The translations under genes and the position numbers were made by a program. Positions 38,353 through 47,141 of a stretch of DNA of 64,000 nt are shown here, one piece after another. How positions within the stretch are numbered: the stretch's first letter is position 1; each line of letters starts with the position of its first letter. Origin of the DNA: Nocardioides sp. TF02-7 (GTDB taxonomy: Bacteria > Actinomycetota > Actinomycetes > Propionibacteriales > Nocardioidaceae); contig NZ_CP092535.1 of the NCBI RefSeq assembly GCF_022437945.1, forward strand, positions 2,542,001-2,606,000, in the 5' to 3' direction. Under the pieces are notes generated by a model, which saw nothing but the letters and a program-made list of their open reading frames with translations, was not told the origin of the DNA and made no database searches.

Positions 38353-39903
38353 TCAATACGCGCCGCGCGGGCGGAGCACCGCTCCGAAGGTGCGGAACAG
38401 GATGTGCAGGTCCTGGAGCATCGACCAGTTGTCGACGTAGTAGAGGTCGAGGCGGACGGCGTCCTCCCAGGGGAGGTCGGAGCGGCCGGAGACCTGCCAC
38501 AGGCCGGTCATCCCGGGGCGGACGTGGAGGCGGCGCCGCGCGGCGTCGTCGTACGTCGCCACCTCGTGGGGGAGCGGCGGGCGGGGGCCGACGAGGCTCA
38601 TGTCGCCGCGGACGACGTTCCACAGCTGGGGGAGCTCGTCGAGCGAGTGCCGCCGCAGCCACCGGCCGGGCCGGGTGATCCGCGGGTCGTCGGTCATCTT
38701 GAACAGGCCCCGCTCGTAGCCGGTGGCGGCGTGCAGCTCGGCCAGCCGGGCCTCGGCGTCGGGCACCATCGTGCGGAACTTCGCGCAGCGGAACGGCTCG
38801 CCCCGCCGGCCGACGCGGGCCTGCTGGAAGAGCACCGGGCCGCGGTCGTGGACCTTGATCCGCAGCGCGATGAAGGCGAGCAGCGGGCTGAGCACGAGCA
38901 GCAGCGCGAGCGCGCCGGCGACGTCGAAGAGCCGCTTGCCGAGCCGGGTGGCCTCGGCCCAGGCGGGCGTGCCGAGGTGCATCAGCGGGAGGCCGCCGAC
39001 CGGGCGGAACGACACCCGCTCGCTCGCGATGCCGGTGACGCTGGGAGCCACGACGACGCCGACGCCCCGCTCCTCCAGCTCCCACACCCGCTGCCGCAGC
39101 TCCTCCCCGGAGCTCGAGCAGCCGGCGGTGAACAGGATCAGCTGGGCGTCGGTGCGCAGGGCGGCGGAGGTGGTGTCGCCGGTGGAGCCGACGACGGGGG
39201 TCCCGCCGGGCGTGACCTGCCCGCCGGTGGCGTCGGTCGCGTCGGGCGTCAGGGCGCCGACGACCTTGTAGCCGAGCCACGGGGCGCGGGAGAGCACGAC
39301 GGAGATCTCGTCGACGTGGCGCGGCGAGCCCGCGACGAGCACCGGCACCTCGAGGTGGCCGCGGAGGCGGAGCAGGTGGAGGCCGCGCCGCACCGACCAC
39401 CGGCTCATCAGCAGGCTCGGCAGCCCGATCGCGAACAGCGCGACGAAGAACCCGCGGGACAGGCCGGCCTGGGTGAGGAACAGGCCGAGCGCGAGCACGC
39501 CGGTGCTGACCAGGCTGGCGTTGAGGACCCGCTTGTACTCGTCGCTGCCGCCGCCGAGCACCTGCTGGCGGTAGCCGCCGCCGAGCGCGATCATCACGAT
39601 CCAGCCGACCGCGATCGCCGGCCCGGCGACCCGGTTGGTGATGTCGACGGTCACGTCGGGGTCGAAGAACGGCATGCCGTCGCCGATCGCCGAGGCGAGC
39701 ACGGTGACCATCGAGACGACGAACGCGTCGGCGAAGAGGACGACGGCCGGCAGCACCGTGAGCGCCCGGCTCGTCGTCGCCGCACGCGTCAGGACCGGCT
39801 GGGAGTGCCCGACAACTGCCGCCACACCATCACCTCGGAGGTCGCCTCGTGGACGTTCGCCGGCGCCCGCCGCACCGGCACGTGCTCCCAACGAGGCAGG
39901 CAT
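38353..39903 (-). CDS. Polyprenyl glycosylphosphotransferase (WbaP/ExoY type)
   Basis: Up to 516 residues; the start is uncertain (ATG 39903 or GTG 39825, the latter giving MAAVVGHSQPVLTRAATTSR). Several N-terminal membrane segments, a CoA-binding-like Rossmann region (LEVPVLVAGSPRHVDEISVV) and a C-terminal sugar-phosphate transferase domain with KRLFDVAGALALLLVLSPLL, FQQARVGRRGEPFRCAKFRT, DELPQLWNVVRGDMSLVGPR and KPGMTGLWQ-like RPGMTGLWQVSGRSDL. It starts surface-polysaccharide synthesis by putting the first sugar-phosphate on undecaprenyl phosphate. It belongs with the Wzz, LCP, GT and nucleotide-sugar genes here. Confidence 0.92.
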   Translation of the reverse strand: MPASLGARAGAAGAGERPRGDLRGDGVAAVVGHSQPVLTRAATTSRALTVLPAVVLFADAFVVSMVTVLASAIGDGMPFFDPDVTVDITNRVAGPAIAVGWIVMIALGGGYRQQVLGGGSDEYKRVLNASLVSTGVLALGLFLTQAGLSRGFFVALFAIGLPSLLMSRWSVRRGLHLLRLRGHLEVPVLVAGSPRHVDEISVVLSRAPWLGYKVVGALTPDATDATGGQVTPGGTPVVGSTGDTTSAALRTDAQLILFTAGCSSSGEELRQRVWELEERGVGVVVAPSVTGIASERVSFRPVGGLPLMHLGTPAWAEATRLGKRLFDVAGALALLLVLSPLLAFIALRIKVHDRGPVLFQQARVGRRGEPFRCAKFRTMVPDAEARLAELHAATGYERGLFKMTDDPRITRPGRWLRRHSLDELPQLWNVVRGDMSLVGPRPPLPHEVATYDDAARRRLHVRPGMTGLWQVSGRSDLPWEDAVRLDLYYVDNWSMLQDLHILFRTFGAVLRPRGAY

Positions 39904-40205
39904 GGAATGGGTTACACGGGGTAGCGGCGGTCTAGACACGGCGGGCGTGGGCGCCGCCCGCGCGGCGGGTCGGCGTACGACGCCGGCCGCCGTGGTAGCC
40001 GCCGTGCGGGCAGATCCGGCCGTACTTCACCCGGCACCTCACCCGCCGTGCCCACCTGCGAACTCTGCGCATCTGCCGCCCCCGGACTTTCCCCATGTCG
40101 TGCCGGACCGGTCCCGAGAGCTTGCTACCGACGAGTATGCGCAGGTGCGGCGCGGTTAGTCACGGGTTGACGGCGGATGCGCGTGTCCGCGCGATCGCTC
40201 TCGTA
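39904..40205. other. Intergenic region without recognised gene
   Basis: About 300 bp between the divergent glycosylphosphotransferase and toxin-antitoxin genes. I see no convincing ORF or RNA; the right end turns AT-rich at the promoter for the antitoxin gene. Confidence 0.5.
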
Positions 40206-40226
40206 TATAGCACAAACTGCTATAGT
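40206..40226 (+). promoter_or_regulatory. Operator overlapping -10 of the toxin-antitoxin-like operon
   Basis: TATAGCA-CAAAC-TGCTATA is a perfect inverted repeat with 7-bp arms; TATAGT at 40221-40226 is the -10, 7 nt from the ATG at 40234. An operator over the -10 is the usual layout for an autoregulated antitoxin. Confidence 0.6.
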
Positions 40227-40233
40227 TCCTGGC

Positions 40234-40753
40234 ATGACCAGTCGGAGCGACGTGCTGCGTAAGGTGATGCTCGAAACGGGCACCACTCAGTCCAGCCTGT
40301 CCCGACTGAGTGGAGTGCGGCAGCCGAGCATCAGCGGCTTCCTGGCCGAGAAGGTCGATATCAGTGACGACCAGCTCGACCGGCTCCTGTCTTGCATGGG
40401 ATTCCGGCTCGAGGTCGTGCGACGACCGGTGGTTCCCGAGCTGACCCGCTCCGAGCATCGTTCCTGGCGGCTGCATCGCCGGGTCTCCACCCTGCTCACC
40501 GCCGGGACCCTCGACGACTGGCGTCCGACGATCGAGCGCAACCTCGACCGTCTCGGCCAGACGGTGACCGGTCAACCACACGAACGCAACCTGGAGCGCT
40601 GGCGAGGGGTTGGTCGAGCGTGGCGACCTGCCCGGCCTGCACCGGGTGTTGACCGGGCTCGACCGAGACTCGATCGAGATGCGCGAGGTGTCTCCCATGT
40701 CCGGGCTGCTCACCCAGGAGCAGCGACGCGAGGTGCTCGAGGAAGCCCGCTGA
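40234..40753 (+). CDS. HTH antitoxin-like protein (frameshift near 40611-40615)
   Basis: About 172 residues from ATG 40234 (MTSRSDVLRKVMLETGTTQS). HTH: TTQSSLSRLSGVRQPSISGF, then LAEKVDISDDQLDRLLSCMG. When one G is removed from gaggggtt the rest reads ERWRGLVERGDLPGLHRVLT and ends REVLEEAR at a TGA that overlaps the ATG of the next gene (TGATG). The overlap with a DUF6036-like nucleotidyltransferase start and the operator over the -10 make a toxin-antitoxin pair likely, with this gene as antitoxin. The pair is partly decayed downstream. Confidence 0.7.
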
Positions 40754-40956
40754 TGCGCCGCGACCAGCTCGAGCACGCGATCCGGACGGCCTGTCAGATC
40801 ATCGAGCAGCCGGAGGTCATCATCGTCGGATCGCAAGCGATCCTCGCGACGGTCCCAGCATCGATGGCGAGAAACCGGCCGAAGCTCCCGAAGTGGGGAA
40901 GATCGGACGCGGCATTCCGAACCGAACTTCCCCACTCCTGGCAGTTCGGACTCTGA
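40753..40956 (+). pseudogene. Truncated DUF6036-like nucleotidyltransferase (toxin remnant)
   Basis: Only the first 33 residues are family-like: MRRDQLEHAIRTACQIIEQP, then EVIIVGSQAILATVP, with the GSQAIL nucleotide-binding motif. Complete relatives are about 180-200 residues. After SMARNRPKLPKWGRSD the sequence is that of a stem-loop repeat (40892-40936) and soon stops. The catalytic acidic residues that follow GSQAIL are missing, so the product should be inactive. The start overlaps the antitoxin stop. Confidence 0.65.
40892..40936 (+). repeat. Stem-loop related to 11921-11962
   Basis: Arms agtggggaag and cttccccact with inner tcgg/ccga. It lies exactly where the toxin-like gene loses homology. 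Confidence 0.7.
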
Positions 40957-41049
40957 CAACCTCCGGTTCACGGCCGGTCGGGCCGGGCGTGGCGGCGTCG
41001 GACGGCTCGGTAGTGTCGCTGGCATGCCCGCGCCCGCCCAGGTGGTCCC

Positions 41050-41968
41050 TTGACCGGGATCCGCACCGCGCACTGGGACGACTGGTCGCTCGAGGAGCTG
41101 CTCGCGGCCAAGCGCGGCACCACCGTCAGCCTCGTCGTGCCGGCACGCAACGAGGCGGGCACGGTGGGCGACGTCGTGACCCGGGTGCGCGAGCGGCTGG
41201 TGGAGACGGTCTCGCTCGTCGACGAGATCGTCGTGATCGACAGCGACTCCACCGACGCGACCTACGACGTCGCGGCCTCGGCCGGCGCTCGCGTGCACCG
41301 CTCGGCGCAGGTGCGGCCCGACCTCGGGACACACCCCGGCAAGGGGCGAGGCGATGTGGAAGTCGCTGTTCGTCACCAGCGGCGACCTCGTCGTGTTCAT
41401 GGACGCCGACCTCACCGACTGGGACACCCACTTCGTGCCCGGCCTCGTCGGCCCGCTGCTGACCTGGCCGGAGGTGCGGCTGGTCAAGGGTTTCTACGAG
41501 CGGCCCGGCGAGCACGGACCGCTGGAGGGGGGCCGGGTCACCGAGCTGGTCGCCCGGCCGCTGGTGTCGCTGCTGTTCCCCGCGCTGTCCGGACTGGTGC
41601 AGCCGCTGGCGGGGGAGTGGGCCGTACGGCGGTCGCACTTCGCGTCGCTGCCGGTGCCGACCGGCTACGGCGTCGAGGTGGCCGCGCTGGTCGACACCGT
41701 CGTGCGCCACGGCGAGGAGGCGATCGCGCAGGTCGACCTCGGCCGCCGGGCGCACGGACACCAGCCGCTGCTCGACCTCGGCGAGATGGCGGTGCAGGTG
41801 GCGGCCGCGGTTCTCGCACGGGCGGGCGTCTCCGGTCGTGGCGGTCTCGGTGGCGGCGAGGCGGGTGATGACGCCGCGGTGGTGCTGCGGCAGTTCCTCC
41901 CCGGGCCGGAGCCGCGCGACCGGCGGGTGCCGGTCGGCGAGCGCACCCCCGCCGAGGGGCTGCTGTGA
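41050..41968 (+). CDS. gpgS: Glucosyl-3-phosphoglycerate synthase (frameshift near 41343-41346)
   Basis: About 306 residues. The start is not certain: TTG 41050 is the first in-frame candidate (MTGIRTAHWDDWSLEELLAA), and an ATG at 41024 is out of frame. GT-A fold: VSLVVPARNEAGTVGDVVTR, EIVVIDSDSTD, VVFMDADLTDW with the DXD-type metal site, and SGLVQPLAGEWAVRR. One extra G after ggcaa splits it; removal gives HPGKGEAMWKSLFVTSGDL as in mycobacterial GpgS. It makes glucosylglycerate phosphate, the first step to methylglucose lipopolysaccharides or to a compatible solute. It overlaps folP by GTGA, as gpgS and folP2 adjoin in mycobacteria. Confidence 0.9.
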
Positions 41969-42828
41969 CCCTGCGCCTGGGGCGGCACCGGTTCGCCGAC
42001 GACGCCACGCTGATGATGGCGATCGTCAACCGCACGCCGGACTCGTTCTTCGACAGGGGCGCGACCTGGGACGAGCAGGCGGCCTTCGACCGGGTCGCGG
42101 AGGTCGTCGGCCAGGGGGCCGAGATCGTCGACATCGGCGGCATCAAGGCCGCCCCCGGGGTGGAGATCTCCGCCGCCGAGGAGAAGGCACGCGTGGTCGA
42201 CTTCGTGGCGCGGGTGCGGTCGGCGTACCCCTCCCTGGTGATCTCGGTCGACACCTGGCGCGCCGAGGTGGGCGCCGCGGTGTGCGAGGCCGGCGCCGAC
42301 GTGCTCAACGACGCCTGGGGCGGCGCGGACCCCGAGCTGGTCGACGTGGCGGCCGAGCACGGCGCCGCGATCATCTGCACCCACACCGGCGGTGCGCCGC
42401 CACGGACCCGGCCGTTCCGGGTGGAGTACGACGACGTGGTCGCCGCGGCGATCGCCGACACCGTCGCCTACGCCGAGCGCGCCGTGGCCGCCGGCGTCGC
42501 GCCGGAGGCGGTGGTGATCGACCCCGCCCACGACTTCGGCAAGAACACCTTCCACTCCCTCGAGATCACCCGCCGACTCGACGAGATGGTCGCCACCGGC
42601 TGGCCGGTGCTGGTGTCGCTGTCCAACAAGGACTTCGTCGGCGAGACCCTCGACCTGCCCGTCGGCGAGCGGCTGCTCGGCACGCTGGCCGCCACCGCCG
42701 TCTGCGCCCTCGCCGGCGCCCGGATCTACCGGGTGCACCAGGTCGCCGAGACCCGGCAGGTCGTCGACATGACCTGGTCGATCGCCGGCCGACGGCCCCC
42801 GCGCCGCGCGATCCGGGGGCTGCAGTGA
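41965..42828 (+). CDS. folP: Dihydropteroate synthase homologue (FolP2 type)
   Basis: 287 residues from GTG 41965. TIM barrel with AIVNRTPDSFFDRGATWD (motif 1), GAEIVDIGGIKAAPGVEIS in place of the usual GAxSTRPG, ISVDTWRAEV and VLNDAWGG. The loss of the STRPG-type loop matches the mycobacterial FolP2 group, which lacks normal DHPS activity. A pteroate role is therefore uncertain; the fixed link with gpgS points to another function. Overlaps the next gene (GTGA). Confidence 0.85.
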   Translation: MTLRLGRHRFADDATLMMAIVNRTPDSFFDRGATWDEQAAFDRVAEVVGQGAEIVDIGGIKAAPGVEISAAEEKARVVDFVARVRSAYPSLVISVDTWRAEVGAAVCEAGADVLNDAWGGADPELVDVAAEHGAAIICTHTGGAPPRTRPFRVEYDDVVAAAIADTVAYAERAVAAGVAPEAVVIDPAHDFGKNTFHSLEITRRLDEMVATGWPVLVSLSNKDFVGETLDLPVGERLLGTLAATAVCALAGARIYRVHQVAETRQVVDMTWSIAGRRPPRRAIRGLQ

Positions 42829-43324
42829 TCGCGCTTGTGCCCGGCGTACCGGCGCTGCTGCCCGAGCACGCCTCGCTCGACGACCCGGTCGCGGACCTGC
42901 GGGCCGCGTGCCGGCAGGTCGTGGCCGGTCTCGGGCCGCGGGTGCGGGGTGGTGGCCGCGGGGCCGCTCGGGGGGCGGGTGGCCGCCCACCTCGTCGCCG
43001 AGGCGGGCGCGACCGTGGTGGACGACGCGGAGACCGGGGTGCTCGTCGTCGGCAACGGCAGCGCCAAGCGCACCGAGAAGGCGCCGGGCCACCTCGACGA
43101 GCGCGCCGAGGCCTTCGACGCCGCGGTGGGGGCCGCGCTGCTCGCGCCCGACCCGGCCGCCCTGGCGGCCCTCGACGAGCGGCTGGCCGCCGAGCTGTGG
43201 GCCGACGTCGCGGCGCTGCGCGAGCTCGGCGGCCTGCTGCGGGGCGGGGGAGGTCGCGGAGGCGGCCTACGACGCGGCGCCCCACGGCGTGCAGTACTGG
43301 GTCGTCCGCTGGTCGGCCGGTTGA
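42825..43324 (+). CDS. Class III extradiol-dioxygenase (LigB)-like protein (two frame breaks)
   Basis: About 165 residues from GTG 42825 with frame changes at about 42946-42949 and 43246-43250, each an extra G in a run of four or five. Repaired segments read IALVPGVPALLPEHASLDDP, VVAAGPLGGRVAAHLVAEAG, GVLVVGNGSAKRTEKAPGHL and AEAAYDAAPHGVQYWVVRWS. This follows the small actinobacterial LigB-subunit-like proteins that carry NGSARR and a C-terminal HG; no full metal site is seen, so catalysis is doubtful. It is translationally coupled with folP. Confidence 0.7.
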
Positions 43325-43345
43325 CCCGGTCGGCACACTGAGGAC

Positions 43346-43949
43346 GTGGAGCTTCGAGGCCGGGACGTGCCGGCGTGGCAGCTGGCCGGCGGCGTCGTGC
43401 TGGGGTTCACCGCCCTGCTGTGGGTGATCGAGGTCGTCGACGTCGCCGTCGACAACCGCCTCGACTCCTACGGCGTCCGCCCGCGGTCCGACGAGGGGGC
43501 TGCTCGGCATCCTCCTCGCACCGCTCCTGCACGGTGGGTGGGACCACCTCTCCGCCAACACCGGGCCGGTGCTGGTGCTCGGCTTCCTCACCCTGGTGTC
43601 CGGCATCGCCCGCGGGCTCGCCGCGACCGCCGTGATCTGGCTGGTCGCCGGCATCGGGACCTGGCTGGTGGCAGGCGGGAACTCGGTGCACATCGGCGCG
43701 TCGGGGCTGGTGTTCGGGTGGATCGTCTACCTCGCCATCCGCGGCATCGTGAACCGCCGGCTGTGGGAGGTCGTCCTCGGCGTCGTCGTGCTCGTCGTCT
43801 ACGGCGGCGTGCTGCTCGGCGTGCTCCCCGGCCAACCCGGCATCTCCTGGCAGGGGCACCTCTTCGGCGCCCTCGGCGGCGCCGTCGCCGCGGTCGTCGT
43901 CAGCGACCGGCGGGGCGAGGTGGTGCGGGGGTTGGCGCGGCGGGGGTGA
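43346..43949 (+). CDS. Rhomboid-family intramembrane serine protease (frameshift near 43495-43499)
   Basis: About 201 residues from GTG 43346, six membrane segments. One extra G in gaggggg breaks it; the repair gives PRSDEGLLGILLAPLLHGGW. Rhomboid features: HGGWDHLSANTGPVLVLG, the catalytic serine in HIGASGLVFGWIVYL (GxSG) and the His in SWQGHLFGALGGAV. It cleaves membrane proteins inside the bilayer; substrates are unknown. It is 21 bp after the LigB-like gene. Confidence 0.87.
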
Positions 43950-43955
43950 AGGGCG

Positions 43956-44741
43956 TCAGTCGCGGCCGAAGGCGGGCTTCTCCTTGGCGAGGAACGCCCG
44001 CACGCCCTCCCGGAAGTCGGGGCCGTTGTAGACCTCGGTGAGCATCGCCTCCTCGTCGGCCGGCGCCGCCTCCGTGGCGAGCGCGCGGCGGTGCAGCTGG
44101 TCCTTCGTGACCCGCAGCGTCACCCGCGAGGCGTGGCCGATGCCGTCGGCGAGCGCCGCCACCTCCGCATCGAGCGCCGCGGCGTCGTCGACGCACGCGG
44201 CGACCGCGCCGACGGCGTACGCCCGGTCGGCGGTGACCAGGCGCGAGGCCAGCAGCATCTCGCGGGTCAGCGACTCGCCGAACGTCGCCGCACAGCGGTA
44301 GACGATCGACGCGGAGAGCGCGTTGCCGAGCGTGCGGGCGATCGGGTAGCCGAACCGGCTCGCCGCCGTCGCGACCCGGAGGTCGCAGTGCGTGGCCACC
44401 GCGAGCCCGCCGCCGACGCAGACACCGTCGACCGCCGCGATCGTGACCTGGGGGAGCGCGAACAGCATCTCGAGCAGCTCGCGGATCCAGTTCTCGTAGG
44501 CGACCGCGTCGGTGTCGAGGAAGTCGGAGATCTCGTTGCCCGCCGCGAACGCCTTCCCACCCGCGCCGCGCAGCACCAGGACCCCGACCGACCGGTCCTC
44601 GCGCAGCTCCTCGCACAACGCCCGCAGCTCGCCGTACATCGCCCGGGTGAACGCGTTGCGCCGGTGCGGCCGGTTGAACGTGACCTCGACGACGCCCGCA
44701 CCCAGCCGGTCGCGGTGGATGGTGATCTCCTGCTCGCTCAC
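43956..44741 (-). CDS. Enoyl-CoA hydratase/isomerase family protein
   Basis: 261 residues, full length, ATG 44741. Crotonase fold with the two oxyanion-hole segments GKAFAAGNEISDFLD and DGVCVGGGLAVATHCDLRVA, and the C-terminal FREGVRAFLAKEKPAFGRD. The second catalytic Glu usually found near ARTLG is not present, so a hydratase with one acid, an isomerase or a decarboxylase-like activity is possible. Single gene, convergent with the rhomboid gene; substrate unknown. Confidence 0.9.
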   Translation of the reverse strand: MSEQEITIHRDRLGAGVVEVTFNRPHRRNAFTRAMYGELRALCEELREDRSVGVLVLRGAGGKAFAAGNEISDFLDTDAVAYENWIRELLEMLFALPQVTIAAVDGVCVGGGLAVATHCDLRVATAASRFGYPIARTLGNALSASIVYRCAATFGESLTREMLLASRLVTADRAYAVGAVAACVDDAAALDAEVAALADGIGHASRVTLRVTKDQLHRRALATEAAPADEEAMLTEVYNGPDFREGVRAFLAKEKPAFGRD

Positions 44742-44815
44742 CCGGCGGAGGGTAGGGGGTCGGGGTGGTCGGGGTGGGGCGGGGGGTGGTTGGGCTGGGG
44801 ATTTCGGGGGTTCGG

Positions 44816-44904
44816 GGACGTGAGGTTTCCCCGGTCGACCGGGGAAACCTCAACATGTCGGGCAAAGTTTTGCCCGACAAGTGGAGAGATTGCCCGTCAT
44901 GTCG
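44816..44904 (+). repeat. Locus B left terminal inverted repeat (89 bp)
   Basis: Matches the reverse complement of 45954-46042 with few mismatches. It contains a perfect 30-bp palindrome at 44822-44851 (gaggtttccccggtc and its complement) and a second stem at 44856-44879 (TGTCGGGCAAA / TTTGCCCGACA, 2-nt loop). G-rich DNA outside it also mirrors the far side. Confidence 0.93.
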
Positions 44905-44995
44905 ATCTGCGGCTCCGACGACTTCACGCGGGGTTATCCACAGATCGCCTGAACCGTCTTTACGGCGCGGTGCGGGCGGCGGGACCGTCGTGGGC

Positions 44996-45944
44996 ATGGA
45001 TCCCAGACTGTTGGCGCTCTGCACGACGTACGGCGTCTTCTTGCGGCGCGAGGCCCTCGCGCTCGGCTACCACGACCAGACGATCGCCAAGCTGGTGCGG
45101 AGCGGTCACTGGGTGAGGGTCCGCCATGGTGCCTACACCTTCGGCGAGATCTGGGCGCGGGCCGACAAGGCCGAGCGCTACCGGTTGCGGGTGCGTGCCG
45201 CGATGCGGCAGGCCAACACGGAGGTCGTCTCGTCGCACACCTCGGCGGTGGCGATGCACCGGGGACCGCTGTGGGGGCTCGACCTCGGCAACGCGCACCT
45301 GACCCGTGTCGACCAGCGCACCGGGCGCAAGGAGGCCGGCGTGCAGCAGCACCGTGGGGAGATCGTCGACGGCGACGTCGTGGAGATCGGCGTCCACAAG
45401 GTGATGTCGCCGACCCGGGCGGTCCTCGAGGTGACCACGGTCGCGGGCGTCGATGCGGGCGTCTGCGTCGCCGACCACTTCCTCAACCGCGGCGCCACGA
45501 CCTTCGAGCAGCTGCGCGGACCGCTACGAGCGCATGGTGCGCTGGCCCGCGACCCTCCAGACCGACCTCGTGCTCCGGCTCGCCAACCCGCTCTCGGAGT
45601 CGGTCGGGGAGACCCTCGCCCGCCAGCTCTGCTTCCGCGAGGGGCTGCCCAAGCCGGAGCTGCAGGTGGAGGTCTTCGACGAGAACGGGACGATGATCGG
45701 CCGGGTCGACATGGCGTGGCCGGAGCACGGGGTGTTCCTGGAGTTCGACGGCCGGGAGAAGTACCTCAAGCACCGGCGGCCGGGTGAGAGCATCGAGGAC
45801 GCGGTCCTCCGCGAGAAGCGGCGGGAGGACCTGATCTGCCAGCTGACCGGGTGGCGCTGCATCCGGATCACCTGGGCCGACCTCGAACGGCCGGGCGTCG
45901 TCGCGCAGCGGATCCGCAACCTCATGCTCGCCCGTCGCGCATGA
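44996..45944 (+). CDS. AbiEi-winged-helix / DUF559-like nuclease gene between inverted repeats (locus B; frameshift near 45519)
   Basis: About 316 residues from ATG 44996. The N-terminus (MDPRLLALCTTYGVFLRREA; HYDQTIAKLV-like GYHDQTIAKLVRSGHWVRVR) is the winged helix of AbiEi-type proteins; a middle domain with SSHTSAVAMHRGPLWGLDL follows. The C-terminal 110 residues have a PD-(D/E)XK-like pattern: MIGRVDMAWPEHGVFLEFDG then REKY, and LTGWRCIRITWADLERPGVV, as in DUF559 endonuclease-like proteins. One extra G in cgcggacc splits it; repaired, it reads FEQLRDRYERMVRWPATLQT. The gene ends 9 bp before the right repeat. No partner toxin is next to it. Nuclease activity is inferred. Confidence 0.75.
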
Positions 45945-45953
45945 CGCAGCGGG

Positions 45954-46042
45954 CGACGTGACGGGCGAAACCTCCACTTGTCCGGCATTGCTTTGCCCGA
46001 CATGTTGAGGTTTCCCCGGTCGGCCGGGGAAACCTCACGTCC
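45954..46042 (-). repeat. Locus B right terminal inverted repeat (89 bp)
   Basis: Inverted copy of 44816-44904, same length. The 30-bp palindrome is at 46007-46036 with one compensated centre change (gtcgac to gtcggc), and the second stem at 45979-46002 is weaker. Confidence 0.93.
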
Positions 46043-46088
46043 CGCGGCCCCCCAAACCCCCGCAACCCCGACCCCCCACCGCGACCCC

Positions 46089-47131
46089 CTACCCGCTCTC
46101 CCGCTCCACCAGCGTCGGCGGGAAGATCACCCGCACCGGCTGGGCGGGGCGTTCGCCGTCGAGCTGCTCGAGGAGCAGGCGGGTGGCCTGCTCGGCCATC
46201 TGGCCGAGGGGGCTGGCGGATGGTGGTGAGCTGGGGGGTGGTGCGCTCGGCGACGCCGAGGTCGTCGTAGCCGATGACGGCGACGTCGGCGGGCACCTGC
46301 TTGCCGGCGGCGGCGAGGGCGCGGAGGGCGCCGGTGGCCATCAGGTCGGAGGCGACGAACAGGCCGTCGAGGCCGGGGTGGAGGTCGACGAGCTCGGCGG
46401 CCGCGTCGGCTCCGCCCTGCTCGGTGAAGTCGCCGTGGGCGACCGCGTCGTCGGAGAGGCCGGCCGCCCGCATCGCCGCGCGCCAGCCCTCGAGCCGGTC
46501 GATGCCGGCGGCCATGTCGACCGGCCCGGCGATGGTGCCGATCCGCTGGCACCCGCGGGCGATCAGCCGGTCGGTGGCGAGCCGGGCGCCGGCGGCGTTG
46601 TCGGTGTCGACGTACGCGACCTTGTCGGCGCCGGTGAACGGACGGCCGACGAAGGCCGACGGCAAGGCCAGCGACGCGAGGTGCTCGGCGAGGCGGTCGG
46701 CGGAGTGGTGCGACACGACGATCGCGCCGTCGATGTGGCGGCGGCGCAGGTAGCGCAGCATCCGCCGCTCCTCCTCGCCGGGCCGCGCGAGCAGCAGCAC
46801 CAGCTGCAGGTCGCGCGCCGCGAGCACCCGGTTGACCGACCGCAGCGTGTGCACGAAGAACGGGTCGGTGAAGACCCGTTCGTCGGGCTCCGGCACGACC
46901 AGCCCGACGGAGTCCGTACGCCGCGTCACCAGGCTGCGCGCGGCCGGGTTCGGCGTGTAGCCGAGCGTCTGCACCGCCGACTCGACCGCCGCCCGGGCAG
47001 CGGGGGAGACCCGCTGCCCGCCGTTGATCGCGCGGGAGGCGGTCGCCCGGGGACACCCCGGCCAGGCGCGCGACCTCGTCGAGGGTCGGCGCCTGCCCCG
47101 GCCCGGTCCCGGGGTCGCTCGGTTGGCTCAC
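46089..47131 (-). CDS. cebR: LacI-family repressor, CebR-like (two frame breaks)
   Basis: About 346 residues from GTG 47131. An extra C near 47049-47052 splits the HTH; repaired it reads [20 protein letters not shown] with the hinge [20 protein letters not shown]. The effector domain runs from [20 protein letters not shown] through [21 protein letters not shown] second extra C at 46208-46212 splits TTIRQP and [16 protein letters not shown]; the true end is TAG at 46089. It lies downstream of a cebEFG-bglC-type operon and two TGAGAGCGCTTCCA sites are present, close to the known CebR operator TGGGAGCGCTCCCA. Cellobiose as inducer is inferred. Confidence 0.87.
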
Positions 47132-47141
47132 GCGCGGCACG

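Noticed and set aside
40754..41049. Separate small gene upstream of gpgS
   Set aside because: Beyond the truncated toxin segment the open frames lack protein-like sequence; the short ATG frame at 41024 stops after nine codons.
41838..43427. 529-codon plus-strand ORF overlapping folP and the LigB-like gene
   Set aside because: Low-complexity Arg/Gly translation in a shifted frame; the folP motifs lie in the other frame.
44816..46042. Insertion sequence
   Set aside because: No transposase motif (DDE, HUH or serine/tyrosine recombinase) in the enclosed gene and no obvious target-site duplication next to the repeats.
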